DNA of 45,573 nucleotides from Shewanella sp. CG12_big_fil_rev_8_21_14_0_65_47_15. GTDB lineage: Bacteria > Pseudomonadota > Gammaproteobacteria > Enterobacterales > Shewanellaceae. This document shows, piece by piece, positions 37,349-45,573 of the stretch. The DNA lies in contig NZ_PFGL01000043.1 of assembly GCF_002783505.1 (NCBI RefSeq), forward strand, positions 1-45,573, written 5' to 3'. Both the position numbers and the translations under genes were made by a program. The stretch's first letter is position 1. Every line of letters begins with the position of its first letter. The notes under the pieces were generated by a model. It was not told the DNA's origin. It worked only from the letters and a program-made list of their open reading frames with translations, and made no database searches.

Positions 37349-37903
37349 GTGACGCCTGCAAACCCAATGGCCAAGCGATCTCATCCCCAAGGTTGGAGAC
37401 AAAAGCTTCAAAGCCCTAAATTTTGGCTCAAACAGTTTAGGGATCTCGCCATCATGGCGCTGGTACTCTATGGCGTCAGCCTCTATTTGCAACGGGATAT
37501 GGTCACAGGTCAAGCCCCAGCACTCAGCGGCATCGCCATTGATGGTAGTCATCTTGCACTCAATACCACCAAGACTGAGCCCACTTTAGTGTATTTCTGG
37601 GGAACCTGGTGCCCTGTGTGCCGCGTCACCTCCCCTATGGTTGAGACCATCAGTCAAGATCATCGGGTGATTTCAGTCGCAGCCGCTTCTGGCAGCGATA
37701 GCGATATTCAGATCTATATGAACGAACATCAATATCACTTCCCGGTGTTTAACGATGACAGTGGCGAACAAAGTGCCAACTGGGGTGCAATGGCGTTTCC
37801 CGCCATTTATATTATCGATACTCAAGGTAACATTCGTTATGTTACCTCTGGAGTCACGTCTACCTGGGGCATGAAATTCAGATTGTGGTTGGCACAGTTT
37901 TAA
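37349..37903 (+). CDS. Thioredoxin-like protein disulfide oxidoreductase (TlpA/ScsD type)
   Basis: 184 residues from a GTG; an ATG at 37367 is an alternative start. One N-terminal membrane anchor (about 30-50, DLAIMALVLYGVSLYL) places the thioredoxin fold in the periplasm. The active site WGTWCPVCR has C88 and C91; the cis-proline loop is MAFPAIYIID. The CPVC motif and lone anchor resemble ScsD/TlpA proteins, which reduce or oxidise periplasmic thiols such as those of cytochrome or copper-resistance proteins. Partner unknown. Confidence 0.88.
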   Translation: MTPANPMAKRSHPQGWRQKLQSPKFWLKQFRDLAIMALVLYGVSLYLQRDMVTGQAPALSGIAIDGSHLALNTTKTEPTLVYFWGTWCPVCRVTSPMVETISQDHRVISVAAASGSDSDIQIYMNEHQYHFPVFNDDSGEQSANWGAMAFPAIYIIDTQGNIRYVTSGVTSTWGMKFRLWLAQF

Positions 37904-37987
37904 TACAACCACGGTATCGCTAGATAGAGAATCTACTGCTTAGTGACTGATATTTTGCTAGTATTAGCGCGCAAAGATGAGGACAAG

Positions 37988-38659
37988 ATGCAGATATTTG
38001 ATTACCAACCCCCGGCAGTGCCTTGGCTAGACATCCGCTATAAAGATAGAGACCTGGTTATTATCAATAAACCCTCGGGTTTATTGTCTAATCCGGGGAT
38101 CGCGGCCCACACCTATGATTGCGCATTGACACGCCTACAAACCCTTTATCCAGAAACGATTTTAGTGCATCGGCTCGACTGCGCGACCTCGGGCATTATG
38201 GTGTTCGCCCGTAATAAAAAAGCCGAATCCCATTTAAAGACCCAGTTTCAAGATAGGCAGAGCAAGAAAATCTATATTGCCGAAGTGATGGGACATGTGC
38301 CGCAGCAACAGGGCATGATTGACCTCGCGATTGCGCCAGACACTGAGCATCCACCCTATCAAAAGACACTGCAGGCGGGAGAAACGGGCGGCAAGAGCGC
38401 TATCACCCATTATCGAGTGTTGGAACGCAGGCAAAACAGCACCTTAGTCGAGCTTTCGCCGGAAACAGGCCGCACCCATCAGTTACGTGTGCATATGCTT
38501 GCCCTTGGGTATCCTATTTTAGGGGATGAATTTTACGGCAATGCAGAGGTTATCGGCGCTAAGCCACGGTTATGCCTACACGCCCAAGGTTTATGTTTTA
38601 GCCATCCCTACTCTGGCAAAGCCATGTGCTTTTACAGCAAACATCCTTTTAGTGAATAA
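37988..38659 (+). CDS. rluA: RNA pseudouridine synthase RluA
   Basis: 223 residues from the ATG at 37988, preceded by GAGGA; a longer GTG start at 37943 is less likely. With this start the catalytic aspartate in HRLDCATSG is residue 64, the same number as in E. coli RluA, and the N-terminus (FDYQPPAVPWLDIRYKDRDL) aligns with it. RluA makes pseudouridine at 746 of 23S rRNA and 32 of some tRNAs. LSPETGRTHQLRVHM is the second family motif. Confidence 0.9.
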   Translation: MQIFDYQPPAVPWLDIRYKDRDLVIINKPSGLLSNPGIAAHTYDCALTRLQTLYPETILVHRLDCATSGIMVFARNKKAESHLKTQFQDRQSKKIYIAEVMGHVPQQQGMIDLAIAPDTEHPPYQKTLQAGETGGKSAITHYRVLERRQNSTLVELSPETGRTHQLRVHMLALGYPILGDEFYGNAEVIGAKPRLCLHAQGLCFSHPYSGKAMCFYSKHPFSE

Positions 38660-38675
38660 GTCATTGTATAAACCT

Positions 38676-38701
38676 AAGGGGCCTCGTTAATGCGGCCCCT
38701 T
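38676..38701. terminator. Convergent terminator hairpin
   Basis: AAGGGGCC (38676-38683) and GGCCCCTT (38694-38701) form an eight-pair GC-rich stem between the convergent rluA and the small gene at 38716. No T run; termination efficiency uncertain. Confidence 0.6.
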
Positions 38702-38715
38702 GGCGAGCACAGGCT

Positions 38716-39027
38716 TTAAGCAACGCGCTGATTAAAATCGATGTCAGCCATTACTTTATCGACTTGAAAGTAGCAGCCCTGTTCATTACAAAATTGTAGT
38801 TGCAACGAGGGAGTCACCAGAAAGTATTCACCAAAGAAATTGCCGCCCACATCTTCGACTTTGCGACCTTCGGGCAGATCAGTCATACGGACTTCATCTA
38901 AACTATGGCAACCATCGCTAAACCAGGTTTCTAAAAAATACGTTCCGTCTTCTTTATATAAAGTGATCTTATCCCCCAATAGAGGACGCTCATCTAACCA
39001 ACGACCTATAATTTCACGATTTTGCAT
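38716..39027 (-). CDS. Conserved small protein, unknown function
   Basis: 103 residues from the ATG at 39027, which has a strong GGGAG six bases upstream; the frame remains open to an ATG at 39150 but I see no ribosome-binding site there. Beta-rich: the chain has GRWLDERPLLGDKITLYKED, TYFLETWFSDGCHSLDEVRM and GNFFGEYFLVTPSLQLQF. It has no signal peptide. It could be a small lipocalin-like or stress-related protein; no family is recognised with confidence. Confidence 0.7.
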   Translation of the reverse strand: MQNREIIGRWLDERPLLGDKITLYKEDGTYFLETWFSDGCHSLDEVRMTDLPEGRKVEDVGGNFFGEYFLVTPSLQLQFCNEQGCYFQVDKVMADIDFNQRVA

Positions 39028-39531
39028 ATCTGTCTCCCGCCAATGAAGGCGACGGCGTTTTTCAATCCCAGACATCCTGATATCCTTATGCAATACCCAA
39101 TCACCTAAAGTGAAAGTCAGTTGTGGTAGTACATTAAGCATAGAACCCATTTAACGCTTTACTCCCCTGAGCAGCAAATTCCCCTCAACCAACCCAAAAT
39201 GTAACTTTTTAGTTAATTAAAGTTTGCTAAATATTTAAAATATAAAAGATAAATCCCCTAGGCCAATTAATCGGCAGTGTAGCTCAATCGGAAAATAAAA
39301 ACGCGATCTTTATCACTATTTACTTATCGCTAAAGTAAAGGCAGCTAAAAGACTTATCTAGCGAGTTGAATAAAAAACCGCTCGGTTTAAACGTCGATAC
39401 AATGAGAGCGGCAGCCAGACATATCAACTGGAATGTCTGCAAAAGTTCAGTTAATCCCCACTATATAACTAACCGCCCTCATAACATCCTTGTTAACCGT
39501 TATGCGTCAAGTTGAAGAACTTGTATGGCAC
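39028..39531. other. 504-bp gene-poor stretch
   Basis: AT-rich, no gene seen. It contains the palindrome AAACCGCTCGGTTT (39375-39388), a CCGCTC/GAGCGG inverted repeat (39378-39383 with 39406-39411), a CAGACAT/ATGTCTG stem near 39417-39439, and CATAAC/GTTATG near 39480-39504. Any of these may be remnants of mobile DNA. Confidence 0.45.
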
Positions 39532-39999
39532 TTAGTCACAAGCGCCAATATATTTTCCATTGCCAACGAGTTTCGACTTGATTTTCATTGACTCTTCCGA
39601 GCGTGTCACTTCAAGCTTAGAAGTGGACGTTTTCCCATTGAAATGCATTTCACCCACTGTTTTAGTTGCACCATCAGGGCTAGTGCATGATGTTTCAAAC
39701 ACCATCTTGTTAGCACTGATCCGATTGCTGTTTGTTTGACATTCTTCACCTTCATTTTCTTCAGACTCTAAATTAACTGTAGAGGCGATATCATTTATGC
39801 ATTCAGTTTCCGTGTAATCAGACCTATTGGCCATGCTCCGCAACATTTTCTCCATTTCAGGAGGTGCGTCTATTTCTACTATTTCGGATTTCCAAGTGGT
39901 TTCCCATAAACCCGGTTTGAAGTCATAGTTTTCAGCGTGAAGATGAGTTGATGCCACTATGAGTCCAGTGAACATCACTTTAGTAATTAGGTGGGTCAT
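39532..39999 (-). CDS. DUF3617 exported protein
   Basis: 155 residues. The signal peptide (about 1-22, ending HLHA) is followed by the family opening YDFKPGLWETTWKSEI. Four cysteines (C77, C97, C115, C154 approximately) may form two disulfides in the periplasm. DUF3617 proteins are small secreted proteins without assigned function. AAAGGA lies eight bases upstream of the ATG. It is flanked on its upstream side by an attC-like element and a gene remnant, so it may have arrived as an integron cassette. Confidence 0.82.
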   Translation of the reverse strand: MTHLITKVMFTGLIVASTHLHAENYDFKPGLWETTWKSEIVEIDAPPEMEKMLRSMANRSDYTETECINDIASTVNLESEENEGEECQTNSNRISANKMVFETSCTSPDGATKTVGEMHFNGKTSTSKLEVTRSEESMKIKSKLVGNGKYIGACD

Positions 40000-40041
40000 T
40001 TATTATTCCTTTAATTAATGAAAAACAAGCAAGGTTTTAGT

Positions 40042-40116
40042 GCCTAACGCCCAAATTTAGCACGGAAAGCCGCGCAGCGGGTTGACGTCGCAGCCAGCAC
40101 TTTTGCTGGCGTTAAC
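40042..40116 (-). mobile_element. attC-like integron recombination site (orphan)
   Basis: Read on the minus strand, this roughly 75-base element begins TGTTAACGCC and ends GGGCGTTAGGC, so TAACGCC and GGCGTTA are terminal inverted repeats. The end GTTAGGC fits the attC core-site rule GTTRRRY, a form common in Vibrio/Shewanella cassettes. Inside are a CCAGC/GCTGG hairpin and a GC-rich central part. It follows the stop of the remnant gene at 40139 by 22 bases, the normal position of attC after a cassette gene. The left core (TGTTAAC) is degenerate. No integrase is in the window. Confidence 0.5.
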
Positions 40117-40138
40117 ATTTTTTAGGGCCGACATCCAC

Positions 40139-40294
40139 TTAATCGTCCGACCCACTATAAACATCTAAATTTAAAACAATTCTACGTTGACCAAGTGCCA
40201 GCATGATTTCAGGTGACAAGCTTAAACCATCATTCCAGTTGCCCACAAACAAGCCACAGAACATGTCATCCTTTGGTATGAATATGTTCCACAT
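40139..40294 (-). pseudogene. 3' remnant of a gene, possibly DUF4279-like
   Basis: A 51-codon frame running into the attC-like site. It reads like the C-terminal end of a globular protein: MWNIFIPKDDMFCGLFVGNW then NDGLSLSPEIMLALG and LNLDVYS. Upstream codons stay coding-like for only six residues before an in-frame TAA, and there is no ribosome-binding site. The pattern of Leu-Ser-Pro-Glu then Leu-Asp-Val-Tyr resembles the C-terminus of DUF4279-type proteins; this match is from memory and weak. Most likely the 5' part has been lost. Confidence 0.5.
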
Positions 40295-40555
40295 ATTGCC
40301 AGCTTTCGCTTTTTAGTTTGGTTTGGTTTGAATATATTGATGAATCCGCAACAAAAACAACTCAACTCATTGTTTTTTTAAGTTTTATATCAAGCTAATA
40401 ATGTTGTGCGTTTTATACCAAATTGACTTATAGGAGCTTGTTACATCTTTTATTGCCAATTTAAATGGGGTTTCTGATATAACCCATAAGTGACTTACCC
40501 CACAAATAAGACCAAGTGATATTTTAATATCCCTACAAAATAAAGCAGGAAGCCT

Positions 40556-41941
40556 ATGCATAATATTCACCGTCGCAATTTCCTTAAAGCCGCTGGTGCC
40601 GTCACCGCAGGACTTGTCACCGCCAATATTGCCCTCAATGTCAATGCCAGTAGTGTTGCCCCTAAACCGCAGGCGGGTAAATCTGTTATCGGACTCATAG
40701 CACCCAAGATGGACGTGGTTAGAGTCGGCTTTATCGGTGTCGGCGAGCGGGGTTTTAGCCATGTCGAGCAATTCTGTCATTTAGAGGGCGTGGAACTCAA
40801 AGCCATTTGTGATACTCACCCTGCGGTGCTGGACAGAGCCGTTAATCATATTCTTAAGCAAAATCGGCCAAAACCGGCTGTCTATACCGGTAACGATCTG
40901 AGCTATCGCGAATTATTAAACCGCGATGATATCGATATTGTGATTATTTCAACCCCATGGGAATGGCATGCTCCAATGGCGATAGACGCCATGGAGAGCG
41001 GTAAACACGCCTTTGTAGAAGTACCACTGGCACTGACAGTGGAAGAATGCTGGCAAGTTGTCGATACCGCCGAGCGCACCCAGAAAAACTGCATGATGAT
41101 GGAAAACGTCAACTACGGCCGTGAAGAACTGATGGTACTCAACATGGTACGCCAAGGCGTATTTGGTGAGCTGCTCCACGGAGAAGCCGCTTATATCCAT
41201 GAATTGCGCTGGCAAATGAAGGAAATAGACCATAAGACAGGTTCATGGCGCACTTACTGGCACACTAAACGCAACGGTAATTTGTATCCGACCCACGGTT
41301 TAGGACCCGTCGCCCAGTATATGAACATCAACCGCGGTGACAGATTCGATTACTTAACCTCGATGAGTTCCCCCGCCCTTGGCCGTGCGCTCTATGCTAA
41401 ACGTGAATTTCCCGCCAATCATGAGCGTAATCAGCTCAAGTACATTAATGGGGATATCAATACCAGTCTGATAAAGACCGTTAAGGGTCGGACCATCATG
41501 GTGCAGCATGATACCACCACCCCAAGACCTTACAGTCGTCATAACCTGATCCAAGGCACCAATGGTGTGTTTGCCGGTTTTCCCAATCGTATCGCCATCG
41601 AAAATGGTGGCTTTGGAAAAAGCTATCACGAGTGGGATATGGATATGCAAAAGTGGTACGACAAATATGACCATCCACTGTGGCAGCGCATAGGCAAAGA
41701 GGCTGAAATCAACGGCGGCCACGGCGGTATGGACTTTGTGATGCTATGGCGCATGATTTATTGTCTACGCAATGGCGAGGCTTTAGATCAGGATGTGTAC
41801 GATGGTGCGTCTTGGTCCGTGGTGAATATTTTAAGCGAGCAATCGCTGAATAATCGCAGTAATTCAGTCAACTTCCCCGACTTTACCCGCGGCGCTTGGC
41901 AACATGCCGCTCCTTTAGGCATAGTTGGCATTCAGTCCTGA
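40556..41941 (+). CDS. Tat-exported GH109-type Gfo/Idh/MocA protein (alpha-N-acetylgalactosaminidase family)
   Basis: 461 residues. A twin-arginine signal ([10 protein letters not shown] then a weakly hydrophobic helix, about 1-32) exports the folded protein with bound NAD. The Rossmann motif [12 protein letters not shown] (about 59-70) is followed by the Gfo/Idh [11 protein letters not shown] segment. The long C-terminal domain contains [20 protein letters not shown] and [18 protein letters not shown], as in GH109 enzymes that cleave terminal alpha-GalNAc by an NAD-dependent oxidation-elimination mechanism. AGGA lies upstream of the ATG. Its 3' end overlaps the convergent CIA30-like gene by 27 bases. 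Real substrate in this organism is unproven. Confidence 0.88.
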   Translation: MHNIHRRNFLKAAGAVTAGLVTANIALNVNASSVAPKPQAGKSVIGLIAPKMDVVRVGFIGVGERGFSHVEQFCHLEGVELKAICDTHPAVLDRAVNHILKQNRPKPAVYTGNDLSYRELLNRDDIDIVIISTPWEWHAPMAIDAMESGKHAFVEVPLALTVEECWQVVDTAERTQKNCMMMENVNYGREELMVLNMVRQGVFGELLHGEAAYIHELRWQMKEIDHKTGSWRTYWHTKRNGNLYPTHGLGPVAQYMNINRGDRFDYLTSMSSPALGRALYAKREFPANHERNQLKYINGDINTSLIKTVKGRTIMVQHDTTTPRPYSRHNLIQGTNGVFAGFPNRIAIENGGFGKSYHEWDMDMQKWYDKYDHPLWQRIGKEAEINGGHGGMDFVMLWRMIYCLRNGEALDQDVYDGASWSVVNILSEQSLNNRSNSVNFPDFTRGAWQHAAPLGIVGIQS

Positions 41942-42379
41942 TATCACAAATGCCACACGGGTACTGGGTTTACCGCGGCATTGGGGCAGAAAGTCACTGA
42001 AGGGAATTTCAATACGCTGCCAGTGCAACGCACTCGTGCCATTAACCCCAAAAGCTTGGTGACTCGGTGCAGGCATGGGAGCCTGATAAACCGTGCTCTG
42101 CGGAGTATCCACATCCTTTAAATTCACTTTATAGTCTTTAGTTCGGCCACCATCGAGTTCAAGGTAAATCCCGGTGAACGCGCTCACATCCACAGCGTTA
42201 AACTCCGCGCGCACCGAGGCAAACCCACCACCATTAGCCAAGGACACATGGCCACTAAAGACACCATAACCTAAGGGGGAAATGGTGAGCTTACTGCGGG
42301 ATAAACCGCCCATCACAGTGTCGTTAACACCATACCAAGGCTTTGCCGCATCTAACGCGTTAAAATCAAAAAGGATCAT
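41915..42379 (-). CDS. CIA30-family protein, C-terminally shortened
   Basis: 154 residues from the ATG at 42379 (GGAAG five bases upstream; an ATG at 42391 abuts a terminator and is unlikely). The CIA30 opening is clear: [37 protein letters not shown] and [18 protein letters not shown]. Family members usually continue past the F..FRG motif with a strand like IGLMIADKQAGPF. Here PQCRGK is followed by about 20 unrelated residues ([17 protein letters not shown]) that overlap the end of the GH109-type gene. I infer loss of the last 25-30 residues by deletion. Complex I intermediate-associated proteins of this type act as assembly factors or carbohydrate-binding folds; bacterial roles are unclear. 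Confidence 0.75.
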   Translation of the reverse strand: MILFDFNALDAAKPWYGVNDTVMGGLSRSKLTISPLGYGVFSGHVSLANGGGFASVRAEFNAVDVSAFTGIYLELDGGRTKDYKVNLKDVDTPQSTVYQAPMPAPSHQAFGVNGTSALHWQRIEIPFSDFLPQCRGKPSTRVAFVISGLNANYA

Positions 42380-42391
42380 AATGACTTCCAT

Positions 42392-42418
42392 AAAAAAGCA
42401 GCCACCTAAGTGGCTGCT
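42392..42418 (-). terminator. Terminator of sstT
   Basis: AGCAGCCAC (42397-42405) and GTGGCTGCT (42410-42418) pair perfectly with a four-base loop; on the minus strand the stem is followed by six T. Confidence 0.9.
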
Positions 42419-42456
42419 CCTATGATGCTTTCTGTTTACACTAACAACAGCACACT

Positions 42457-43683
42457 TTATCCAAGTTTAGCTTTGTTTTCAGCAGCTTCACAAGCGGCGG
42501 CGGTAAAAATCACGTCCGTAGAGCTATTCAATGCGGTTTCAGCCGCATCTTGGATAACACCGATAATAAAGCCGACGGCAACCACTTGCATGGCCACATC
42601 ATTCGAAATACCAAACAGGCTACAGGCCAGCGGGATCAGCAGTAATGAACCACCCGCGACGCCGGACGCACCACAGGCTGAAATGGCTGCAACCACGCTT
42701 AATAGTAATGCCGTCAGCAAGTCGACTTGAATACCTAAGGTGTGCGCCGCCGCTAGGGTCAGCACGGTAATAGTGATCGCCGCGCCGCCCATATTGATGG
42801 TAGCACCTAAGGGAATGGAAACTGAATAAGTGTCTTCATGCAGCTTTAACTTCTCACACAGCGCCATATTGACCGGGATATTGGCGGCACTCGAGCGGGT
42901 AAAAAAGGCCGTTACACCGCTTTCTCGCAGACAACGTAGTACCAACGGATAGGGATTACGTTTGATTTTCACGTACACTATCAGTGGGTTAACTATGAGC
43001 GCAATAATCGCCATGGCTCCCAATAATACCGCCAGTAACTGGGCATAACCCGCAATGGCGGCAAAGCCTGTTTCGGCAAATGTCGCCGCCACTAGACCAA
43101 AAATACCGATAGGCGCTAAACGAATGATAAAACGTACCATTTGTGAAATACCATGGCTCACATCGGCAAATACTTGCTTGGTCGAATCACTCGCATGGTG
43201 CAGTGCGAGTCCTAAACCCACCCCCCATGCCAAAATGCCGATGTAGTTACCCGTCATTAACGCATTCACAGGGTTATCCACCAACTTAAAAAGCAAGGTA
43301 TTGATCACCTCACCAATGCCCTGTGGTGGACTGGTGCCTTCAACACCCGCCACTAAGACTAAATTGGTGGGGAAAATGCTACTGAGAATAACGGCGGTGA
43401 GTGCGGCGGCAAAAGTCCCCAATAAATAGAGCACGACGATTGGACGCATATTGGTTTGCGTATTTTTCTTTTGATTGGCAATGGAAGATGCCACTAGGAT
43501 GAACACCAGAATAGGTGCTATTGCCTTTAACGCACCCACAAATAAACTGCCTAAAAATGCAACTTGCTTAGCCCAGTCCTGTGAAAAGCTGGCTAAGATA
43601 ATACCTGCCACTATCCCCACGAGAATTTGCAAAACTAAGCTGCCATTAGCCAACTTAGCTAGAAATGATGATTCTTGTTTCAT
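42457..43683 (-). CDS. sstT: Serine/threonine:sodium symporter SstT
   Basis: 408 residues, the family length, in the dicarboxylate/amino acid:cation symporter (DAACS) fold. The signature is [20 protein letters not shown] (HP1 region), followed by [20 protein letters not shown] (TM7) and [20 protein letters not shown] (HP2). It imports serine and threonine with Na+. AGG lies upstream of the ATG. Transcribed alone. Confidence 0.95.
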   Translation of the reverse strand: MKQESSFLAKLANGSLVLQILVGIVAGIILASFSQDWAKQVAFLGSLFVGALKAIAPILVFILVASSIANQKKNTQTNMRPIVVLYLLGTFAAALTAVILSSIFPTNLVLVAGVEGTSPPQGIGEVINTLLFKLVDNPVNALMTGNYIGILAWGVGLGLALHHASDSTKQVFADVSHGISQMVRFIIRLAPIGIFGLVAATFAETGFAAIAGYAQLLAVLLGAMAIIALIVNPLIVYVKIKRNPYPLVLRCLRESGVTAFFTRSSAANIPVNMALCEKLKLHEDTYSVSIPLGATINMGGAAITITVLTLAAAHTLGIQVDLLTALLLSVVAAISACGASGVAGGSLLLIPLACSLFGISNDVAMQVVAVGFIIGVIQDAAETALNSSTDVIFTAAACEAAENKAKLG

Positions 43684-43844
43684 TACTTAACCTATCGTTA
43701 TTATATTTCGGTCGAGTGTTCCCAACCCACGCCTTCGGATCTGAGGCCAATAAGGTTTTTATAGGATGTGATGGAACTTGTCTAGTTTTGCAGGAAAATA
43801 AGCAAACTTTATCCCCTCATCCCACAAAAAACAGACAAAATAAT

Positions 43845-44744
43845 TTACTTAGACTTTTTTGCCGCCAGATCGGCACCACGCAACATGGCATCGATAAGCT
43901 CATGGGCATCAAACTTAGTCAGCGCTTCATTAGCGCCCACTTGATGGGCCTGGCTGACGCTGATCTCACTGGAAAGTGAAGTATGCAGAATAATATAAGC
44001 ATTCGCCGTTTGCGGATTATCGCGCACTTCAAATGCCAACTCGTAACCATCGAGCCCAGGCATTTCGATATCGCTCACTAAAATATCGATAGGATGATGC
44101 TCGGCCGCAGCCTGCTCCATCATGGCCAGAGCCTCTTTACCATCGGCGGTGACAAAGTAAGGAATATTAATGGTATCTAAGGCGTCGGATAACTGCTTAC
44201 GGGCAACCTTAGAATCATCCACCAGCAGAATATTCATCGGTTTGAGTTTTTCACGTTGCACATCGGTCAAAATCGCGCGATTGGCCTGTGGATTATCGGG
44301 GAAGATTTTCGATAGCAATAACTCCACATCGAGTAGTTGCACCAACTGATCCTCAAAACGCGTCACCCCAGTTAAGAAGGCATTTTTGCCTAAGTTGGCA
44401 GAAGGCGCTTCAATATCGCGCCAATTACACTCAATGATTTTATCTATGCCACGCACGAGAAAGCCAATAATCATGCGCTGGCAATCGGTAATGATGATAT
44501 AGCAATGTTCACGCTCCTCATCCGTTATCGGACGATAGCCAATGGCCGCAGCCATATCGATCACGGGAATGGTATGGCCACGGATCGTCGCCGCGCCAAG
44601 AATGGTCGGATGGGATTGGGGGATTTTACTCAGCGGTGTATAGGGCACTAATTCACGCACCTTAAGCGTGCCTAAGGCGAAGACCTGTTTCTGTGATAAC
44701 CGGAATAATAATAGTCCCTGCGACTGACTGGCTTTACTCTTCAT
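43845..44744 (-). CDS. cheV: Chemotaxis coupling protein CheV
   Basis: 299 residues. An N-terminal CheW-like domain (about 10-160, with VRELVPYTPLSKIPQSHPTI and TLLGAATIRG-type coupling residues) is followed by a receiver domain (about 175-295). The receiver has acidic DD in ILLVDDSKVARKQ, the phospho-acceptor D near 225 in VSDIEMPGLDGYE, a switch T in LHTSLSSE and K in LTKFDAHEL. It couples chemoreceptors to CheA in a phosphorylation-dependent way. No other chemotaxis genes are adjacent. Confidence 0.95.
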   Translation of the reverse strand: MKSKASQSQGLLLFRLSQKQVFALGTLKVRELVPYTPLSKIPQSHPTILGAATIRGHTIPVIDMAAAIGYRPITDEEREHCYIIITDCQRMIIGFLVRGIDKIIECNWRDIEAPSANLGKNAFLTGVTRFEDQLVQLLDVELLLSKIFPDNPQANRAILTDVQREKLKPMNILLVDDSKVARKQLSDALDTINIPYFVTADGKEALAMMEQAAAEHHPIDILVSDIEMPGLDGYELAFEVRDNPQTANAYIILHTSLSSEISVSQAHQVGANEALTKFDAHELIDAMLRGADLAAKKSK

Positions 44745-44903
44745 AATTAGATAGATAACTCACTAAAACCAACCTACGGATAGCTTAACCTTAACACACT
44801 AAAAATTTGATGACTAAGGTCAAACGAATGAAACTATTATGTATGCCTATTAATGAATATGCCTCTTACTGAATAGGTTTGACGCTGAGTCGCCTAAAAA
44901 GGT

Positions 44904-45374
44904 TTAGTCTTGTAATGCGTACAACACATCGAAGGCAAATTGATCCCAACCTTCGGCCGTAAAAGCAATATCACGGATACTGCGCACTTGGCTCACCGCA
45001 TGCAGTGGCGCGGCACCATTCACCATCAGGTAATAGGCCATAATGAGTCCAGTGCGATCCTTACCCGAGCGGCAATGGATAACGACCGGAATATTCTCCG
45101 CCTCACATTGGCGAATAAAACTCAATGCCTTAGGAAGTTGAGCGACACAGATAGTCACATCCCCCTCCTGTGGCGGAACATTTCTCGAGAAAGGAATACA
45201 CTCATACCTTAGGCCATGGTGCTTAAACGTGCCGGGCTCACACCCTTCCCCACCATTAACCGACAGTACCGCACCAATACCAGCCGACTTCAACTCGGCT
45301 AAATCCCAAGGATCTTTATTTGGGCCACTGCGGCCAGCAATCTTACCTTCAACTAACCAAAATAAATGCTGCAT
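44904..45374 (-). CDS. Tyrosine/dual-specificity protein phosphatase family protein
   Basis: 156 residues. The phosphatase loop HCRSGKDRTG (HCX5RT, cysteine near residue 100) is complete. A conserved LSVNGGEGCEPGTFKHHG stretch and a general-acid candidate in the FSRNVPPQEGD region precede it. GRSGPNKDPWDLAELKSAGI near the start is typical of small DSP-like phosphatases. A strong GGGGGAG precedes the ATG. Substrate unknown. Confidence 0.88.
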   Translation of the reverse strand: MQHLFWLVEGKIAGRSGPNKDPWDLAELKSAGIGAVLSVNGGEGCEPGTFKHHGLRYECIPFSRNVPPQEGDVTICVAQLPKALSFIRQCEAENIPVVIHCRSGKDRTGLIMAYYLMVNGAAPLHAVSQVRSIRDIAFTAEGWDQFAFDVLYALQD

Positions 45375-45443
45375 ACTGCTCCCCCCACCAGTGGGATAAC
45401 TTGGGGCATAAGAATAAACTAAGCATAGCTCGTGCCCAACGAC

Positions 45444-45573
45444 TTAAGACTTTTTGCCCCAAAATTCAACATTGGCAGTCGGTAACTGTTTACGTTTTTT
45501 TTTACCCGTACCTTCGGGCTTAGCGGCGGGTTTGCCTTGCGCTAACAGCTCGGTCGGCATGTCAGCATCGGCC
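45444..45573 (-). CDS. C-terminal end of an unidentified gene (partial)
   Basis: 42 codons plus stop enter from the right edge on the minus strand. The product end is Lys/Pro-rich (AQGKPAAKPEGTGKKKRKQL) and finishes PTANVEFWGKKS. Such basic tails occur on DEAD-box RNA helicases and ribosome-associated proteins, but I cannot identify the gene from this piece. Confidence 0.6.
   Translation of the reverse strand, partial: ADADMPTELLAQGKPAAKPEGTGKKKRKQLPTANVEFWGKKS

Larger units (their letters stand above)
40000..40555. other. Intergenic region with cassette debris ahead of the GH109-type gene
   Basis: Contains the attC-like element (40042-40116) and a minus-strand gene fragment (40139-40294). 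From 40306 to 40555 I see only AT-rich DNA with a short GTTTG repeat (40316-40330) and the AGGA ribosome-binding site of the next gene. Confidence 0.5.

Noticed and set aside
39273..39291. A 19-base tRNA-like stretch (GGCAGTGTAGCTCAATCGG)
   Set aside because: It resembles the acceptor and D-arm start of a tRNA, but no anticodon arm, T-arm or 3' acceptor half follows, so neither a tRNA gene nor an attachment site can be supported.
40385..40780. 131-codon minus-strand frame ahead of and into the GH109-type gene
   Set aside because: Most of it is antisense to the start of that gene; no ribosome-binding site and no recognised pattern.

Overview
The window reads as chromosomal DNA of a marine or aquatic gammaproteobacterium, most probably a Shewanella. 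This rests on whole-protein resemblance (FadI/FadJ, SecD/SecF, QueA/Tgt, SstT, a Tat-exported GH109-type enzyme, a DUF3379 protein beside an ECF sigma factor) and on gene order. It is inference from recognition, not a database search. Most of it is ordinary core genome with dense operons; accessory-looking material is confined to about 1-2600 and 39000-42400.

Layout. 86-1807: a PAS-GGDEF-EAL c-di-GMP protein that looks truncated at its N-terminus. 1910-2585: a two-gene unit that I cannot assign to any known family, made of an exported protein of nine 13-residue repeats, a 38-residue peptide ending in GWWN, and a three-hairpin 3' region. 2629-2829: a small membrane protein. 3173-6609: fadIJ (beta-oxidation), with FadR-like and PsrA-like sites upstream. 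6861-14152: a six-gene MoxR/Bat-type operon (AAA+ ATPase, DUF58, DUF4381-like, two VWA proteins, BatD-like). 14225-15485: an ECF sigma factor and a DUF3379 membrane protein. 15643-17094: putP. 17443-18759: fadL, whose long leader again carries FadR-like and PsrA-like sites. 18861-20072: a VOC protein and a SIMPL protein. 20237-25208: an RND pump operon ending in a DUF2892 protein and an exported rhodanese. 25942-28386: a secreted subtilase.

28443-30343 (minus): YaeQ, a siroheme-synthase-type dehydrogenase with an unusual C-terminal extension, and a DUF2007/zinc-ribbon protein. 30579-36109 (minus): the classical queA-tgt-yajC-secD-secF cluster, joining queuosine tRNA modification to the Sec translocon accessory complex. 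36174-39027: a small acidic protein, AcpH, a thioredoxin-like protein, RluA and a small conserved protein. 39028-40555: a gene-poor stretch with a DUF3617 protein, an attC-like element ending in GTTAGGC and the 3' end of another gene, which I read as integron-cassette debris. 40556-42379: the GH109-type enzyme and a shortened CIA30-like protein whose end runs into it. 42457-45374 (minus): sstT, cheV and a tyrosine/dual-specificity phosphatase; a truncated gene enters at the right edge.

Functional threads: fatty-acid uptake (fadL) and degradation (fadIJ) share candidate operators and probably respond together to acyl-CoA. The Bat operon and the sigma/DUF3379 pair are envelope-stress candidates. 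The repeat protein and its partner peptide are the best candidate here for an undescribed system.
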